From the NCBI GenBank assembly GCA_032209605.1, contig JASFXZ010000098.1, positions 308,018-372,017 of the forward strand: 64,000 nt of DNA, in the 5' to 3' direction. Below are positions 44,391 through 59,200 of this stretch, one piece after another (position 1 is the first letter of the stretch; every line of letters starts with the position of its first letter). The notes beneath the pieces were generated by a model, which worked only from the letters and a program-made list of their open reading frames with translations, was not told where the DNA came from and ran no database searches. The stretch is from Mactromeris polynyma (taxonomy: Eukaryota; Mollusca; Bivalvia; Venerida; Mactridae). A program made the position numbers and the translations under genes.

Positions 44391-46884
44391 GTATTGTACA
44401 CAAACTAAGGCAGGAATATTGTTGTAAAACAGAGGGTGCTCTATAGAGAATGAATTGTACACACACTAAGACAGGAATATTGTTGTAAAACAGAGGGTAC
44501 TCTAGAGAATGAATTGTACACACACTAAGACAGGAATATTGTTGTAAAACAGAGGGTACTCTAGAGAGAATGTATTGTACACAGACTAAGACAGGAATAT
44601 TGTTGTAAAACAGAGGGTACTCTAGAGAGAATGTATTGTACACACACTAAGACAGGAATATTGTTGTAAAACAGAGGGTACTCTAGAGAGAATGTATTGT
44701 ACACACACTAAGACAGGAATATTGTTGTAAAACAGAGGGTACTCTATAGAGAATGTATTGTACACAGACTAAGACAGGAATATTGTTGTAAAACAGAGGG
44801 TGCTCTATAGAGAATGTATTGTACACAGACTAAGACAGGAATATTGTTGTAAAACAGAGGGTGCTCTATAGAGAATGTATTGTACACAGACTAAGACAGG
44901 AATATTGTTGTAAAACAGAGGGTACTCTATAGAGAATGTATTGTACACAGACTAAGACAGGAATATTGTTGTAAAACAGAGGGTGCTCTATAGAGAATGT
45001 ATTGTACACAGACTAAGGCATGAATATTGTTGTAAAACAGACGGTGCTCTATAGAGAATGTATTGTACACACACTAAGACAGGAATATTGTTGTAAAACA
45101 GAGGGTGCTCTATAGAGAATGTATTGTACACAGACTAAGACAGGAATATTGTTGTAAAACAGACGGTGCTCTATAGAGAATGTATTGTACACAGACTAAG
45201 ACAGGAATATTGTTGTAAAACAGAGGGTGCTTTAGAGAGAATGTATTGTACACAGACTAAGACAGGAATATTGTTGTAAAACAGAGGGTGCTCTATAGAG
45301 AATGTATTGTACACAGACTAAGACAGGAATATTGTTGTAAAACAGAGGGTGCTCTATAGAGAATGTATTGTACACAGACTAAGGCAGGAATATTGTTGTT
45401 AAACAGAGGGTGCTCTATAGAGAATGTATTGTTCACAGACTAAGGCAGGAATATTGTTTGTTGTTAAACAGAGGGTGCTCTATAGAGAATGTATTGTACA
45501 CAGACTAAGGCATGACTATTGTTGTAAAACAGAGTGCTCTATAGAGAATGTATTGTACACAGACTAAGACAGGAATATTGTTGTAAAACAGAGGGTGCTC
45601 TATAGAGAATGTATTGTACACAGACTAAGGCATGACTATTGTTGTAAAACAGAGTGCTCTATAGAGAATGTATTGTACACAGACTAAGGCATGACTATTG
45701 TTGTAAAACAGAGTGCTCTATAGAGAATGTATTGTACACAGACTAAGACAGGAATATTGTTGTTAAACAGAGGGTGCTCTATAGAGAATGTATTGTACAC
45801 AGACTAAGGCAGGAATATTGTTGTAAAACAGAGGGTGCTCTAGAGAGAATGTATTGTACACAGACTAAGGCAGGAATATTGTTGTTAAACAGAGGGTGCT
45901 CTATAGAGAATGTATTGTACACAGACTAAGGCAGGAATATTGTTGTTAAACAGAGGGTGCTCTATAGAGAATGTATTGTACACAGACTAAGGCAGGAATA
46001 TTGTTGTTAAACAGAGGGTGCTCTATAGAGAATGTATTGTTCACAGACTAAGGCAGGAATATTGTTTGTTGTTAAACAGAGGGTGCTCTATAGAGAATGT
46101 ATTGTACACAGACTAAGGCATGACTATTGTTGTAAAACAGAGTGCTCTATAGAGAATGTATTGTACACAGACTAAGGCATGACTATTGTTGTAAAACAGA
46201 GGGTGCTCTATAGAGAATGTATTGTACACAGACTAAGGCATGACTATTGTTGTAAAACAGAGGGTGCTTTAGAGAGAATGTATTGTACACAGACTAAGAC
46301 AGGAATATTGTTGTAAAACAGACGGTGCTCTATAGAGAATGTATTGTACACAGACTAAGGCATGACTATTGTTGTCAAACAGAGGGTGCTTTAGAGAGAA
46401 TGTATTGTACACAGACTAAGGCAGGAATATTGTTGTAAAACAGACGGTGCTCTATAGAGAATGTATTGTACACAGACTAAGACAGGAATATTGTTGTAAA
46501 ACAGACGGTGCTCTATAGAGAATGTATTGTACACAGACTAAGACAGGAATATTGTTGTAAAACAGAGGGTGCTCTATAGAGAATGTATTGTACACAGACT
46601 AAGACAGGAATATTGTTGTAAAACAGACGGTGCTCTATAGAGAATGTATTGTACACAGACTAAGACAGGAATATTGTTGTAAAACAGAGGGTGCTCTATA
46701 GAGAATGTATTGTACACAGACTAAGGCAGGAATATTGTTGTTAAACAGAGGGTGCTCTATAGAGAATGTATTGTACACAGACTAAGGCAGGAATATTGTT
46801 GTAAAACAGAGGGTGCTCTATAGAGAATGTATTGTACACAGACTAAGACAGGAATATTGTTGTAAAACAGGGTGCTCTAGAGAT
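44391..46884. repeat. 61-bp tandem array, about 41 copies
   Basis: The unit acacagactaagacaggaat followed by attgttgtaaaacagagggt and gctctatagagaatgtattgt has linked variants (aaggcatgactatt with cagagtgctc; tttgttgttaaac). A rare run (gttcacagac then tttgttgttaaac) at 45431 recurs at 46039, a 608-bp higher-order duplication. Confidence 0.97.
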
Positions 46885-46988
46885 AAATAAGTAAAATCTT
46901 TTATATCCTGTTTTGCTGTAGTGATGTTACTTTTGGCGAACAATTTAATTTATTAATGTTTCTATATTACTAGCATTAATTATATATA

Positions 46989-47181
46989 TACAGTCAAACC
47001 TGTGTTAAAGACCGCCTGCGAACAAAGACCACTATTGCAAAACCTGTCTGCAAAGACCACTAATTTTATCTCCCATCAGACCATTTTCAATGATATTTAA
47101 TCTGTTAATAGAGACCACCTGTAAACAAAGACCACATTTTGCTGTTCCCATGGGTGGTCTTTACAGACAGGTTTGACTGTA
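46989..47181. mobile_element. MITE with TACAGTCAAACCTGT inverted ends
   Basis: The ends tacagtcaaacctgtgttaa and gacaggtttgactgta are inverted repeats embedded in TA-rich flanks. The interior repeats aaagaccac/gtggtcttt, giving a near palindrome of 193 bp. It sits between the 61-bp and 74-bp arrays. Confidence 0.85.
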
Positions 47182-47431
47182 TATATATACCATTTTTACT
47201 TCAATAATGTAAATAGCCATTACTAAATTTGTTCACTTACATATGTTATGATTTATAAATGTACAATGTTCAAAGTGCGCCAAACGTAATGTCACACTTT
47301 GCATCATATGTTTTGTATCCAATACCATTGTTCTGTTTGCCTGATGAAGTATACAATTATACGAAACGCGTTGCAAACATTTGAGTTTGTCTGCTTTTTT
47401 CATATTCTGTAAAGTGTACAAAGCGTACAGA

Positions 47432-49166
47432 AACACGTAAGATAGCAAGAATGAAACACGTAAGATAGCAAGAATGAAACACGTAAGATAGCAAGAATGA
47501 AACACGTAAGATAGCAAGAATGAAACACGTAAGATAGCAAGAATGAAACACGTAAGATAGCAAGAATGAAACACGTAAGATAGCAAGAATGAAACACGTA
47601 AGATAGCAAGAATGAAACACGTAAGATAGCAAGAATGAAACACAAATCAAGCCTGACAAGTCGGACACAAAGTGTACAAAGCATACAGAAACACGTAAGA
47701 TAGCAAGAATGAAACACAAATCAAGACAGACAAGTCGGACACAAAGTGTACAAACCGTAGAGAAACACGTAAGATAGCAAGAATGAAACACAAATCAAGC
47801 CTGACAAGTCGGACACAAAGTGTACAAACCGTAGAGAAACACGTAAGATAGCAAGAATGAAACACAAATCAAGACAGACAAGTCGGACACAAAGTGTACA
47901 AAGCGTACAGAAACACGTAAGATAGCAAGAATGAAACACAAATCAAGACAGACAAGTCGGACACAAAGTGTACAAAGCGTACAGAAACACGTAAGATAGC
48001 AAGAATGAAACACAAATCAAGCCTGACAAGTCGGACACAAAGTGTACAAAGCATACAGAAACACGTAAGATAGCAATAATGAAACACAAATCAAGACAGA
48101 CAAGTCGGACACAAAGTGTACAAAGCGTACAGAAACACGTAAGATAGCAAGAATGAAACACAAATCAAGACAGACAAGTCGGACACAAAGTGTACAAACC
48201 GTACAGAAACACGTAATATAGCAAGAATGAAACACAAATCAAGACAGACAAGTCGGACACAAAGTGTACAAAGCGTACAGAAACACGTAAGATAGCAAGA
48301 ATGAAACACAAATCAAGACAGACAAGTCGGACACAAAGTGTACAAACCGTACAGAAACACGTAAGATAGCAATAATGAAACACGTAAGATAGCAAGAATG
48401 AAACACGTAAGATAGCAAGAATGAAACACAAATCAAGACAGACAAGTCGGACACAAAGTGTACAAAGCGTACAGAAACACGTAAGATAGCAAGAATGAAA
48501 CACAAATCAAGACAGACAAGTCGGACACAAAGTGTACAAAGCGTACAGAAACACGTAAGATAGCAAGAATGAAACACAAATCAAGACAGACAAGTCGGAC
48601 ACAAAGTGTACAAAGCGTACAGAAACACGTAAGATAGCAAGAATGAAACACAAATCAAGACAGACAAGTCGGACACAAAGTGTACAAAGCGTACAGAAAC
48701 ACGTAAGATAGCAAGAATGAAACACGTAAGATAGCAAGAATGAAACACGTAAGATAGCAAGAATGAAACACAAATCAAGACAGACAAGTCGGACACAAAG
48801 TGTACAAAGCGTACAGAAACACGTAAGATAGCAAGAATGAAACACAAATCAAGCCTGACAAGTCGGACACAAAGTGTACAAACCGTACAGAAACACGTAA
48901 GATAGCAAGAATGAAACACAAATCAAGACAGACAAGTCGGACACAAAGTGTACAAAGCGTACAGAAACACGTTAGATAGCAAGAATGAAACACAAATCAA
49001 GACAGACAAGTCGGACACAAAGTGTACAAACCGTACAGAAACACGTAAGATAGCAAGAATGAAACACAAATCAAGACAGACAAGTCGGACACAAAGTGTA
49101 CAAACCGTAGAGAAACACGTAAGATAGCAAGAATGAAACACAAATCAAGACAAACAAGTCGGACAC
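47432..49166. repeat. Composite 74-bp / 23-bp tandem array
   Basis: The 74-bp unit (aaatcaagacagacaagtcg ... cacgtaagatagcaagaatg) contains a 23-bp segment cacgtaagatagcaagaatg+aaa, which is itself amplified about nine times at the start and in two short internal runs (near 48355-48430 and 48700-48765). Numerous overlapping minus-strand frames are artefacts. Confidence 0.96.
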
Positions 49167-50747
49167 ATTTACTGAAATATACAACACACGCACACAAACA
49201 TGAAAATTACAACATTTCCAAAGAAGGCAACACAGATTCTTTCCACGTATATTTTATTTGCAAAACACTAACAACCGATATTGTCATAGTAGTACACATT
49301 CATACAAATGCTTATTAAACGTATACGATTATTGATTCACCATCTCCATATTATTTCTGTTATATTAAAGTTTGTCCGTGATACCTGACACAGATGTGCC
49401 ACATTTTGTGTCACGTTGATACTGCTCCGTTTCGATAGTATTGTTGTCTGCCGCTGTTCCTGACAACCTTAAATCTAGTGGGGGATTTCGACGGGACCGG
49501 TACAAAGTCTATTTAGTCTGTACAGCCGAAGCATTAAATCCGAAATAACATAGAAGAACATTGACAAATCTGCAAACAGCACCTCGTCAAATCTAGGTCA
49601 CCAATATGGCGCCTGGAATGTCACAGTGGGTCGTCTGTAATTAGAAATAAGAAATATGTTTAAACAAGATGGTCGGCGTAATTTGAAGGTCAAGATTCGT
49701 GTGCAAAATAAAATAAATGCCGAGATGTAACGATTGCTTGTCACTCCAGATCCAAAATGGATTTTGATAAATCCACCGAAATTCAGTGCATTTCGGTATG
49801 GTAACGTACCACTTACCAAAAGGTTAACCAACCAGCGTCAAGGTTACAAACGTTGTTCGGTCGAAGAGAAGTTAGTTAGTGGTTAACGTAAGAGTTGATT
49901 GGTTAACTAAACACTGATATGCAAATAGCAAAGCCACGTTAGTACGGTACCGAACCGTCAAATAAAACCAGCCTCGTCAATATCGACAAGGGAGATTACT
50001 TTTGGACAGTACATTACATACGACGAAACATACTAGTAATTCGAGTAGATCTACACAAACATCTATTCGTGTGAGTTAGAAATGCATTTTAAAGACTTTT
50101 GAAAGCAAACGTCTGCTTCTACTACATTGTTTATATGTGTTGATGCGTAAACCTGGATTTTAGTTACTTGTTTCATTATATTCGTCTGTACAGTATCTAA
50201 CCGAGGACCTGGACAGTTATAGCGCAACATTATAGTAATATGAATCCCGTTTTCTTATATACACAATTTCATACTGAGAGAATTGTCCGCACTTTGCATC
50301 AACAATTTACCACAATTCCCAGTCGACAAACTGAGATAACAAACCACTGACACATTGCATGGAATATCATCTGTATACTGGTAATCGAACAAAACAACGT
50401 CATTTTGACTGGACTATATATTCCGCTTAAGGTTTAGATATATAACAGGGGCGATATGACAGAAACATCTTAAGAACAATCTTATCATTATCTTTAAAAT
50501 TCACTAGATAGATGAATAGTATTAATATGTTGTTCTCATTAAACAACCTATCAGTTTTAATGTGGTTTTGGAATTACATCCATTTGAAGTTATGAACTTA
50601 AGTGAAATTATTTAAGATGCTTCTGTAATACGGGCCCTGAACATATTCACATATATGTACGTAAAATGTCTAACACTGTCTCGCGTATAGCGGATATGGT
50701 GTGCTAAGGCCAGTCATTATACCCTGGTGCGAACGTAATGTACAGTG
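49167..50747. other. Unassigned sequence
   Basis: No gene recognised. Contains isolated regulatory-like motifs (tatgcaaat near 49918; aatatggcgcc near 49604) without supporting context. Confidence 0.35.
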
Positions 50748-50929
50748 TACAGTAAAACCTCAATAATAAAACCACCATTGGGACCCTTGAAAACTGGTCT
50801 TAATATTGAGGTGGTCTTAATATCTAGGTTGAATAAAGAGCAAAACAGTGAAAATGGACTTGAAAAGTATGGTCTTAATATCGAGGTGGTTTTATTATCG
50901 AAGTGGTCTTTAAATGAGGTTTTACTGTA
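50748..50929. mobile_element. MITE with TACAGTAAAACCTCA inverted ends, copy 1
   Basis: The left end tacagtaaaacctcaataat is mirrored by aatgaggttttactgta. The interior has repeated 'ggtcttaatatcgaggtggt'. The same family recurs at the right window edge. Confidence 0.85.
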
Positions 50930-51687
50930 CATGTATATGCTACATATCAATGGCAGAACTAGTTATGTACAAGGTTTCGCAAATGCCTTCACTTTGTAAA
51001 CTGTGTATTTACTCTGGCTCGGACTTACTGTCACAATGTACATTTGTAGACACACGACTTGCGTGATTTATTAGACATGCGCGCACTTGCCACCACATCA
51101 CCGTTTACAGTGCAGTATTTAGCTGTGAGAACATGTACACTTTGACAAGCTTATAAGTTATGTGTTGGATTATAACGTAACACGATAAACCATTCTATTT
51201 ATTAAACACCGTACGTGACTGTATGCTATATTTGCTAATTGCAATTGCCTTAAGTAAGTAGCATAATGACACCTTTAGATGGGATATTAAGCACATTTAC
51301 TGATGTCTTTTATTAAGGCGATAAACCTTTGTGGACATTGTAAAACCTTGCAGATGGATAGACGGTGTTAAAATAGCACTGGTCATGTATACTGGCTAAT
51401 TGCCTGGCAATATTGTTATAACATTTCAGCGCAGGTACATTATGCTAATTCATCAGTATTATCCTTCATATACTAATTACTTATGACATTCTAGTGGCAA
51501 TTATGTTTACATGGGAATGAACATTCGGTATTTTTGCTACATCGTGTCCATCAAATGTCATATTTTGAGGAACTTGAATTCAAATTATTATGAAGACATC
51601 CATCTTTTACAAACAGTGTCGACATTGTGGAGCTGTCAGATTGAAGATTACCAGAATGAATCAATGTCACGTTGGAGCGCTATCAAG
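50930..51687. other. Unassigned sequence
   Basis: No recognised feature. Confidence 0.4.
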
Positions 51688-52605
51688 TAAGACTAGGCCA
51701 AAGTGGATATATGGTTAACGTCCCATGATTATCATGTAAGGCCAGGCCAAAGTGGATCTATGGTTAACGTCCCATGATTATCATGTAAGGCCAGGCCAAA
51801 GTGGATCTATGGTTAACGTCCCATGATTATAATGTAAGGCCAGGCCAAAGTGGATCTATGGTTAACGTCCCGTGATTATTAAGTAAGGCCAAGCCAAAGT
51901 GGATCTGTGGTTAACGTCCCATGATTATTAAGTAAGGCCAGGCCAAAGTGGATCTGTGGTTAACGTCCCGTGATTATTAAGTAAGGCCAGGCCAAAGTGG
52001 ATCCATGGTTAACGTCCCGTGATTATTAAGTAAGGCCAGGCCAAAGTGGATCTATGGTTAACGTCCCGTGATTATTAAGTAAGGCCAGGCCAAAGTGGAT
52101 CTGTGGTTAACGTCCCATGATTATTAAGTAAGGCCAGGCCAAAGTGGATCTGTGGTTAACGTCCCGTGATTATTAAGTAAGGCCAGGCCAAAGTGGATCT
52201 ATGGTTAACGTCCCGTGATTATTAAGTAAGGCCAGGCCAAAGTGGATCTATGGTTAACGTCCCGTGATTATTAAGTAAGGCCAGGCCAAAGTGGATCTGT
52301 GGTTAACGTCCCATGATTATTAAGTAAGGCCAGGCCAAAGTGGATCTATGGTTAACGTCCCATGATTATTAAGTAAGGCCAGGCCAAAGTGGATCTGTGG
52401 TTAACGTCCCATGATTATTAAGTAAGGCCAGGCCAAAGTGGATCTATGGTTAACGTCCCATGATTATCATGTAAGGCCATGCCAAAGTGGATATGTGGTT
52501 AACGTCCCATGATTATTAAGTAAGGCCAGGCCAAAGTGAATCTGTGGTTAACATCCTGTTATTATTAAGTAAGGCCAAGCCAAAGAGAATTGGGTTAACT
52601 TCCCA
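51688..52605. repeat. 49-bp tandem array, about 19 copies
   Basis: The unit taaggccaggccaaagtgga followed by tctatggttaacgtcccatg and attattaag has two-state variants (atcatg/attaag, tatgg/tgtgg, catg/cgtg). Divergence rises at the right end. Confidence 0.97.
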
Positions 52606-52616
52606 TGAAGAAACTC

Positions 52617-52798
52617 TACAGTCGGACCTCATTTATTCAACAATCTTCTATCCGAATACTTGGTATCATCCGAAATTAAGATATGGTGCCCACGTATCTT
52701 CTAAGACACGTTGAATTGGAATGGGCTATATAAAACTATGAATTATCTGAAATAAAATTTCGAACCAGATGTATTTGAATGAACGAGGTCGGACTGTA
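52617..52798 (-). mobile_element. Pogo/Tigger-like MITE, copy 2 (inverted relative to 41555)
   Basis: The ends tacagtcggacctcattta and gaacgaggtcggactgta are inverted repeats. The reverse complement aligns along its length with the 41555-41733 copy, including tagcccattccaattcaacg and gtattcggatagaagattgt. Confidence 0.8.
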
Positions 52799-53242
52799 TG
52801 TCAATATTATATTTAGATGCACTAAGAATCTATTACGAATGCATTGTCGTGTTCTACGTCATCTTTCGTGAGATTTGTTTTTAAAAATGCTATTTTTTCG
52901 ACCTGACAGCCAGACACCTATCAGTCCATGACGTTAAATATCAGATACAATCGGTATGGCCTCGTGTACTTAACGTAATCATAAAGTGTGCGGCGTGCTC
53001 AGTGTTTTATTACCAAACCTTATCAAATAGTCGACCTTATATTAAGTTAATAGTGACGTGTTGAATAATAATACATAACTCACAACATAATTATATAAAA
53101 GTGAATAAGCATGTAGTATTTTCGAGGTCGAAGTTGAATGACCTTGAGCACTAAAATCGAAATTAAACATACTTAAAATACCATTGAGGGCAGAAATACC
53201 AATGGATGGAGTAGTTTGGCTTTGTCAGGTTCATCAGCATTT
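52799..53242. other. Unassigned sequence left of the satellite
   Basis: No recognised feature. Confidence 0.4.
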
Positions 53243-56200
53243 GTAAACTAGACGACATTTGCACGAACCATATATATAGAAGGGTTGCTGGCGCGGGAAG
53301 TACGCAACATAAGATGTAAACTAGACGACATTTGCACGAACCATATATATGGAAGGGTTGCTGGCGCGGGAAGTACGCAACATAAGATGTAAACTAGACG
53401 ACATTTGCACGAACCATATATATAGAAGGGTTGCTGGCGCGGGAAGTACGCAACATAAGATGTAAACTAGACGACATTTGCACGAACCATATATATAGAA
53501 GGGTTGCTGGCGCGGGAAGTACGCAACATAAGATGTAAACTAGACGACATTTGCACGAACCATATATATAGAAGGGTTGCTGGCGCGTGAAGTACGCAAC
53601 ATAAGATGTAAACTAGACGACATTTGCACGAACCATATATATAGAAGGGTTGCTGGCGCGGGAAGTACGCAACATAAGATGTAAACTAGACGACATTTGC
53701 ACGAACCATATATATAGAAGGGTTGCTGGCGCGTGAAGTACGCAACATAAGATGTAAACTAGACGACATTTGCACGAACCATATATATAGAAGGGTTGCT
53801 GGCGCGGGAAGTACGCAACATAAGATGTAAACTAGACGACATTTGCACGAACCATATATATAGAAGGGTTGCTGGCGCGTGAAGTACGCAACATAAGATG
53901 TAAACTAGACGACATTTGCACGAACCATATATATAGAAGGGTTGCTGGCGCGGGAAGTACGCAACATAAGATGTAAACTAGACGACATTTGCACGAACCA
54001 TATATATAGAAGGGTTGCTGGCGCGGGAAGTACGCAACATAAGATGTAAACTAGACGACATTAGCACGAACCATATATATAGAAGGGTTGCTGGCGCGGG
54101 AAGTACGCAACATAAGATGTAAACTAGACGACATTTGCACGAACCATATATATAGAAGGGTTGCTGGCGCGGGAAGTACGCAACATAAGATGTAAACTAG
54201 ACGACATTTGCACGAACCATATATATAGAAGGGTTGCTGGCGCGGGAAGTACGCAACATAAGATGTAAACTAGACGACATTTGCACGAACCATATATATA
54301 GAAGGGTTGCTGGCGCGTGAAGTACGCAGCATAAGATGTAAACTAGACGACATTTGCACGAACCATATATATAGAAGGGTTGCTGGCGCGGGAAGTACGC
54401 AACATAAGATGTAAACTAGACGACATTTGCACGAACCATATATATAGAAGGGTTGCTGGCGCGGGAAGTACGCAGCATAAGATGTAAACTAGACGACATT
54501 TGCACGAACCATATATATAGAAGGGTTGCTGGCGCGTGAAGTACGCAGCATAAGATGTAAACTAGACGACATTTGCACGAACCATATATATAGAAGGGTT
54601 GCTGGCGCGGGAAGTACGCAACATAAGATGTAAACTAGACGACATTAGCACGAACCATATATATAGAAGGGTTGCTGGCGCGGGAAGTACGCAACATAAG
54701 ATGTAAACTAGACGACATTAGCACGAACCATATATATAGAAGGGTTGCTGGCGCGGGAAGTACGCAACATAAGATGTAAACTAGACGACATTAGCACGAA
54801 CCATATATATAGAAGGGTTGCTGGCGCGGGAAGTACGCAACATAAGATGTAAACTAGACGACATTAGCACGAACCATATATATAGAAGGGTTGCTGGCGC
54901 GGGAAGTACGCAACATAAGATGTAAACTAGACGACATTTGCACGAACCATATATATAGAAGGGTTGCTGGCGCGGGAAGTACGCAGCATAAGATGTAAAC
55001 TAGACGACATTTGCACGAACCATATATATAGAAGGGTTGCTGGCGCGTGAAGTACGCAGCATAAGATGTAAACTAGACGACATTTGCACGAACCATATAT
55101 ATAGAAGGGTTGCTGGCGCGGGAAGTACGCAACATAAGATGTAAACTAGACGACATTTGCACGAACCATATATATAGAAGGGTTGCTGGCGCGGGAAGTA
55201 CGCAACATAAGATGTAAACTAGACGACATTAGCACGAACCATATATATAGAAGGGTTGCTGGCGCGTGAAGTACGCAACATAAGATGTAAACTAGACGAC
55301 ATTTGCACGAACCATATATATAGAAGGGTTGCTGGCGCGTGAAGTACGCAACATAAGATGTAAACTAGACGACATTTGCACGAACCATATATATAGAAGG
55401 GTTGCTGGCGCGTGAAGTACGCAGCATAAGATGTAAACTAGACGACATTTGCACGAATCATATATATAGAAGGGTTGCTGGCGCGTGAAGTACGCAACAT
55501 AAGATGTAAACTAGACGACATTTGCACGAACCATATATATAGAAGGGTTGCTGGCGCGTGAAGTACGCAACATAAGATGTAAACTAGACGACATTTGCAC
55601 GAACCATATATATAGAAGGGTTGCTGGCGCGTGAAGTACGCAGCATAAGATGTAAACTAGACGACATTTGCACGAACCATATATATAGAAGGGTTGCTGG
55701 CGCGTGAAGTACGCAGCATAAGATGTAAACTAGACGACATTTGCACGAACCATATATATAGAAGGGTTGCTGGCGCGGGAAGTACGCAACATAAGATGTA
55801 AACTAGACGACATTTGCACGAACCATATATATAGAAGGGTTGCTGGCGCGGGAAGTACGCAACATAAGATGTAAACTAGACGACATTTGCACGAACCATA
55901 TATATAGAAGGGTTGCTGGCGCGTGAAGTACGCAGCATAAGATGTAAACTAGACGACATTTGCACGAACCATATATATAGAAGGGTTGCTGGCGCGGGAA
56001 GTACGCAACATAAGATGTAAACTAGACGACATTTGCACGAACCATATATATAGAAGGGTTGCTGGCGCGGGAAGTACGCAACATAAGATGTAAACTAGAC
56101 GACATTTGCACGAACCATATATATAGAAGGGTTGCTGGCGCGGGAAGTACGCAACATAAGATGTAAACTAGACGACATTTGCACGAACCATATATATAGA

Positions 56201-59200
56201 AGGGTTGCTGGCGCGGGAAGTACGCAGCATAAGATGTAAACTAGACGACATTTGCACGAACCATATATATAGAAGGGTTGCTGGCGCGTGAAGTACGCAG
56301 CATAAGATGTAAACTAGACGACATTTGCACGAACCATATATATAGAAGGGTTGCTGGCGCGGGAAGTACGCAACATAAGATGTAAACTAGACGACATTAG
56401 CACGAACCATATATATAGAAGGGTTGCTGGCGCGGGAAGTACGCAACATAAGATGTAAACTAGACGACATTAGCACGAACCATATATATAGAAGGGTTGC
56501 TGGCGCGGGAAGTACGCAACATAAGATGTAAACTAGACGACATAAGCACGAACCATATATATAGAAGGGTTGCTGGCGCGGGAAGTACGCAACATAAGAT
56601 GTAAACTAGACGACATTAGCACGAACCATATATATAGAAGGGTTGCTGGCGCGGGAAGTACGCAACATAAGATGTAAACTAGACGACATTTGCACGAACC
56701 ATATATATAGAAGGGTTGCTGGCGCGGGAAGTACGCAGCATAAGATGTAAACTAGACGACATTTGCACGAACCATATATATAGAAGGGTTGCTGGCGCGG
56801 GAAGTACGCAACATAAGATGTAAACTAGACGACATTAGCACGAACCATATATATAGAAGGGTTGCTGGCGCGGGAAGTACGCAACATAAGATGTAAACTA
56901 GACGACATTAGCACGAACCATATATATAGAAGGGTTGCTGGCGCGGGAAGTACGCAACATAAGATGTAAACTAGACGACATTTGCACGAACCATATATAT
57001 AGAAGGGTTGCTGGCGCGGGAAGTACGCAACATAAGATGTAAACTAGACGACATTAGCACGAACCATATATATAGAAGGGTTGCTGGCGCGGGAAGTACG
57101 CAACATAAGATGTAAACTAGACGACATTAGCACGAACCATATATATAGAAGGGTTGCTGGCGCGGGAAGTACGCAACATAAGATGTAAACTAGACGACAT
57201 TTGCACGAACCATATATATAGAAGGGTTGCTGGCGCGGGAAGTACGCAGCATAAGATGTAAACTAGACGACATTTGCACGAACCATATATATAGAAGGGT
57301 TGCTGGCGCGGGAAGTACGCAACATAAGATGTAAACTAGACGACATTTGCACGAACCATATATATAGAAGGGTTGCTGGCGCGGGAAGTACGCAGCATAA
57401 GATGTAAACTAGACGACATTTGCACGAACCATATATATAGAAGGGTTGCTGGCGCGGGAAGTACGCAACATAAGATGTAAACTAGACGACATTAGCACGA
57501 ACCATATATATAGAAGGGTGGCTGGCGCGGGAAGTACGCAACATAAGATGTAAACTAGACGACATTTGCACGAACCATATATATAGAAGGGTTGCTGGCG
57601 CGTGAAGTACGCAGCATAAGATGTAAACTAGACGACATTTGCACGAACCATATATATAGAAGGGTTGCTGGCGCGGGAAGTACGCAGCATAAGATGTAAA
57701 CTAGACGACATTTGCACGAACCATATATATAGAAGGGTTGCTGGCGCGTGAAGTACGCAACATAAGATGTAAACTAGACGACATTTGCACGAACCATATA
57801 TATAGAAGGGTTGCTGGCGCGGGAAGTACGCAACATAAGATGTAAACTAGACGACATTAGCACGAACCATATATATAGAAGGGTTGCTGGCGCGTGAAGT
57901 ACGCAACATAAGATGTAAACTAGACGACATTTGCACGAACCATATATATAGAAGGGTTGCTGGCGCGTGAAGTACGCAACATAAGATGTAAACTAGACGA
58001 CATTTGCACGAACCATATATATAGAAGGGTTGCTGGCGCGTGAAGTACGCAGCATAAGATGTAAACTAGACGACATTTGCACGAACCATATATATAGAAG
58101 GGTTGCTGGCGCGTGAAGTACGCAACATAAGATGTAAACTAGACGACATTTGCACGAACCATATATATAGAAGGGTTGCTGGCGCGTGAAGTACGCAACA
58201 TAAGATGTAAACTAGACGACATTTGCACGAACCATATATATAGAAGGGTTGCTGGCGCGTGAAGTACGCAGCATAAGATGTAAACTAGACGACATTTGCA
58301 CGAACCATATATATAGAAGGGTTGCTGGCGCGTGAAGTACGCAGCATAAGATGTAAACTAGACGACATTTGCACGAACCATATATATAGAAGGGTTGCTG
58401 GCGCGGGAAGTACGCAACATAAGATGTAAACTAGACGACATTTGCACGAACCATATATATAGAAGGGTTGCTGGCGCGGGAAGTACGCAACATAAGATGT
58501 AAACTAGACGACATTTGCACGAACCATATATATAGAAGGGTTAATGGCGCGTGAAGTACGCAACATAAGATGTAAACTAGACGACATTTGCACGAACCAT
58601 ATATATAGAAGGGTTAATGGCGCGTGAAGTACGCAACATAAGATGTAAACTAGACGACATTAGCACGAACCATATATATAGAAGGGTTGCTGGCGCGGGA
58701 AGTACGCAACATAAGATGTAAACTAGACGACATTAGCACGAACCATATATATAGAAGGGTTGCTGGCGCGGGAAGTACGCAACATAAGATGTAAACTAGA
58801 CGACATTTGCACGAACCATATATATAGAAGGGTTGCTGGCGCGGGAAGTACGCAGCATAAGATGTAAACTAGACGACATTTGCACGAACCATATATATAG
58901 AAGGGTTGCTGGCGCGGGAAGTACGCAACATAAGATGTAAACTAGACGACATTAGCACGAACCATATATATAGAAGGGTTGCTGGCGCGGGAAGTACGCA
59001 GCATAAGATGTAAACTAGACGACATTTGCACGAACCATATATATAGAAGGGTTGCTGGCGCGGGAAGTACGCACCATAAGATGTAAACTAGACGACATTT
59101 GCACGAACCATATATATAGAAGGGTTGCTGGCGCGGGAAGTACGCAGCATAAGATGTAAACTAGACGACATTTGCACGAACCATATATATAGAAGGGTTG

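Noticed and set aside
47233..49197. About twenty minus-strand frames of a Cys/Leu/Phe repeat resembling membrane segments
   Set aside because: Artefacts of the 74/23-bp array; hydrophobicity comes from the T-rich complementary strand.
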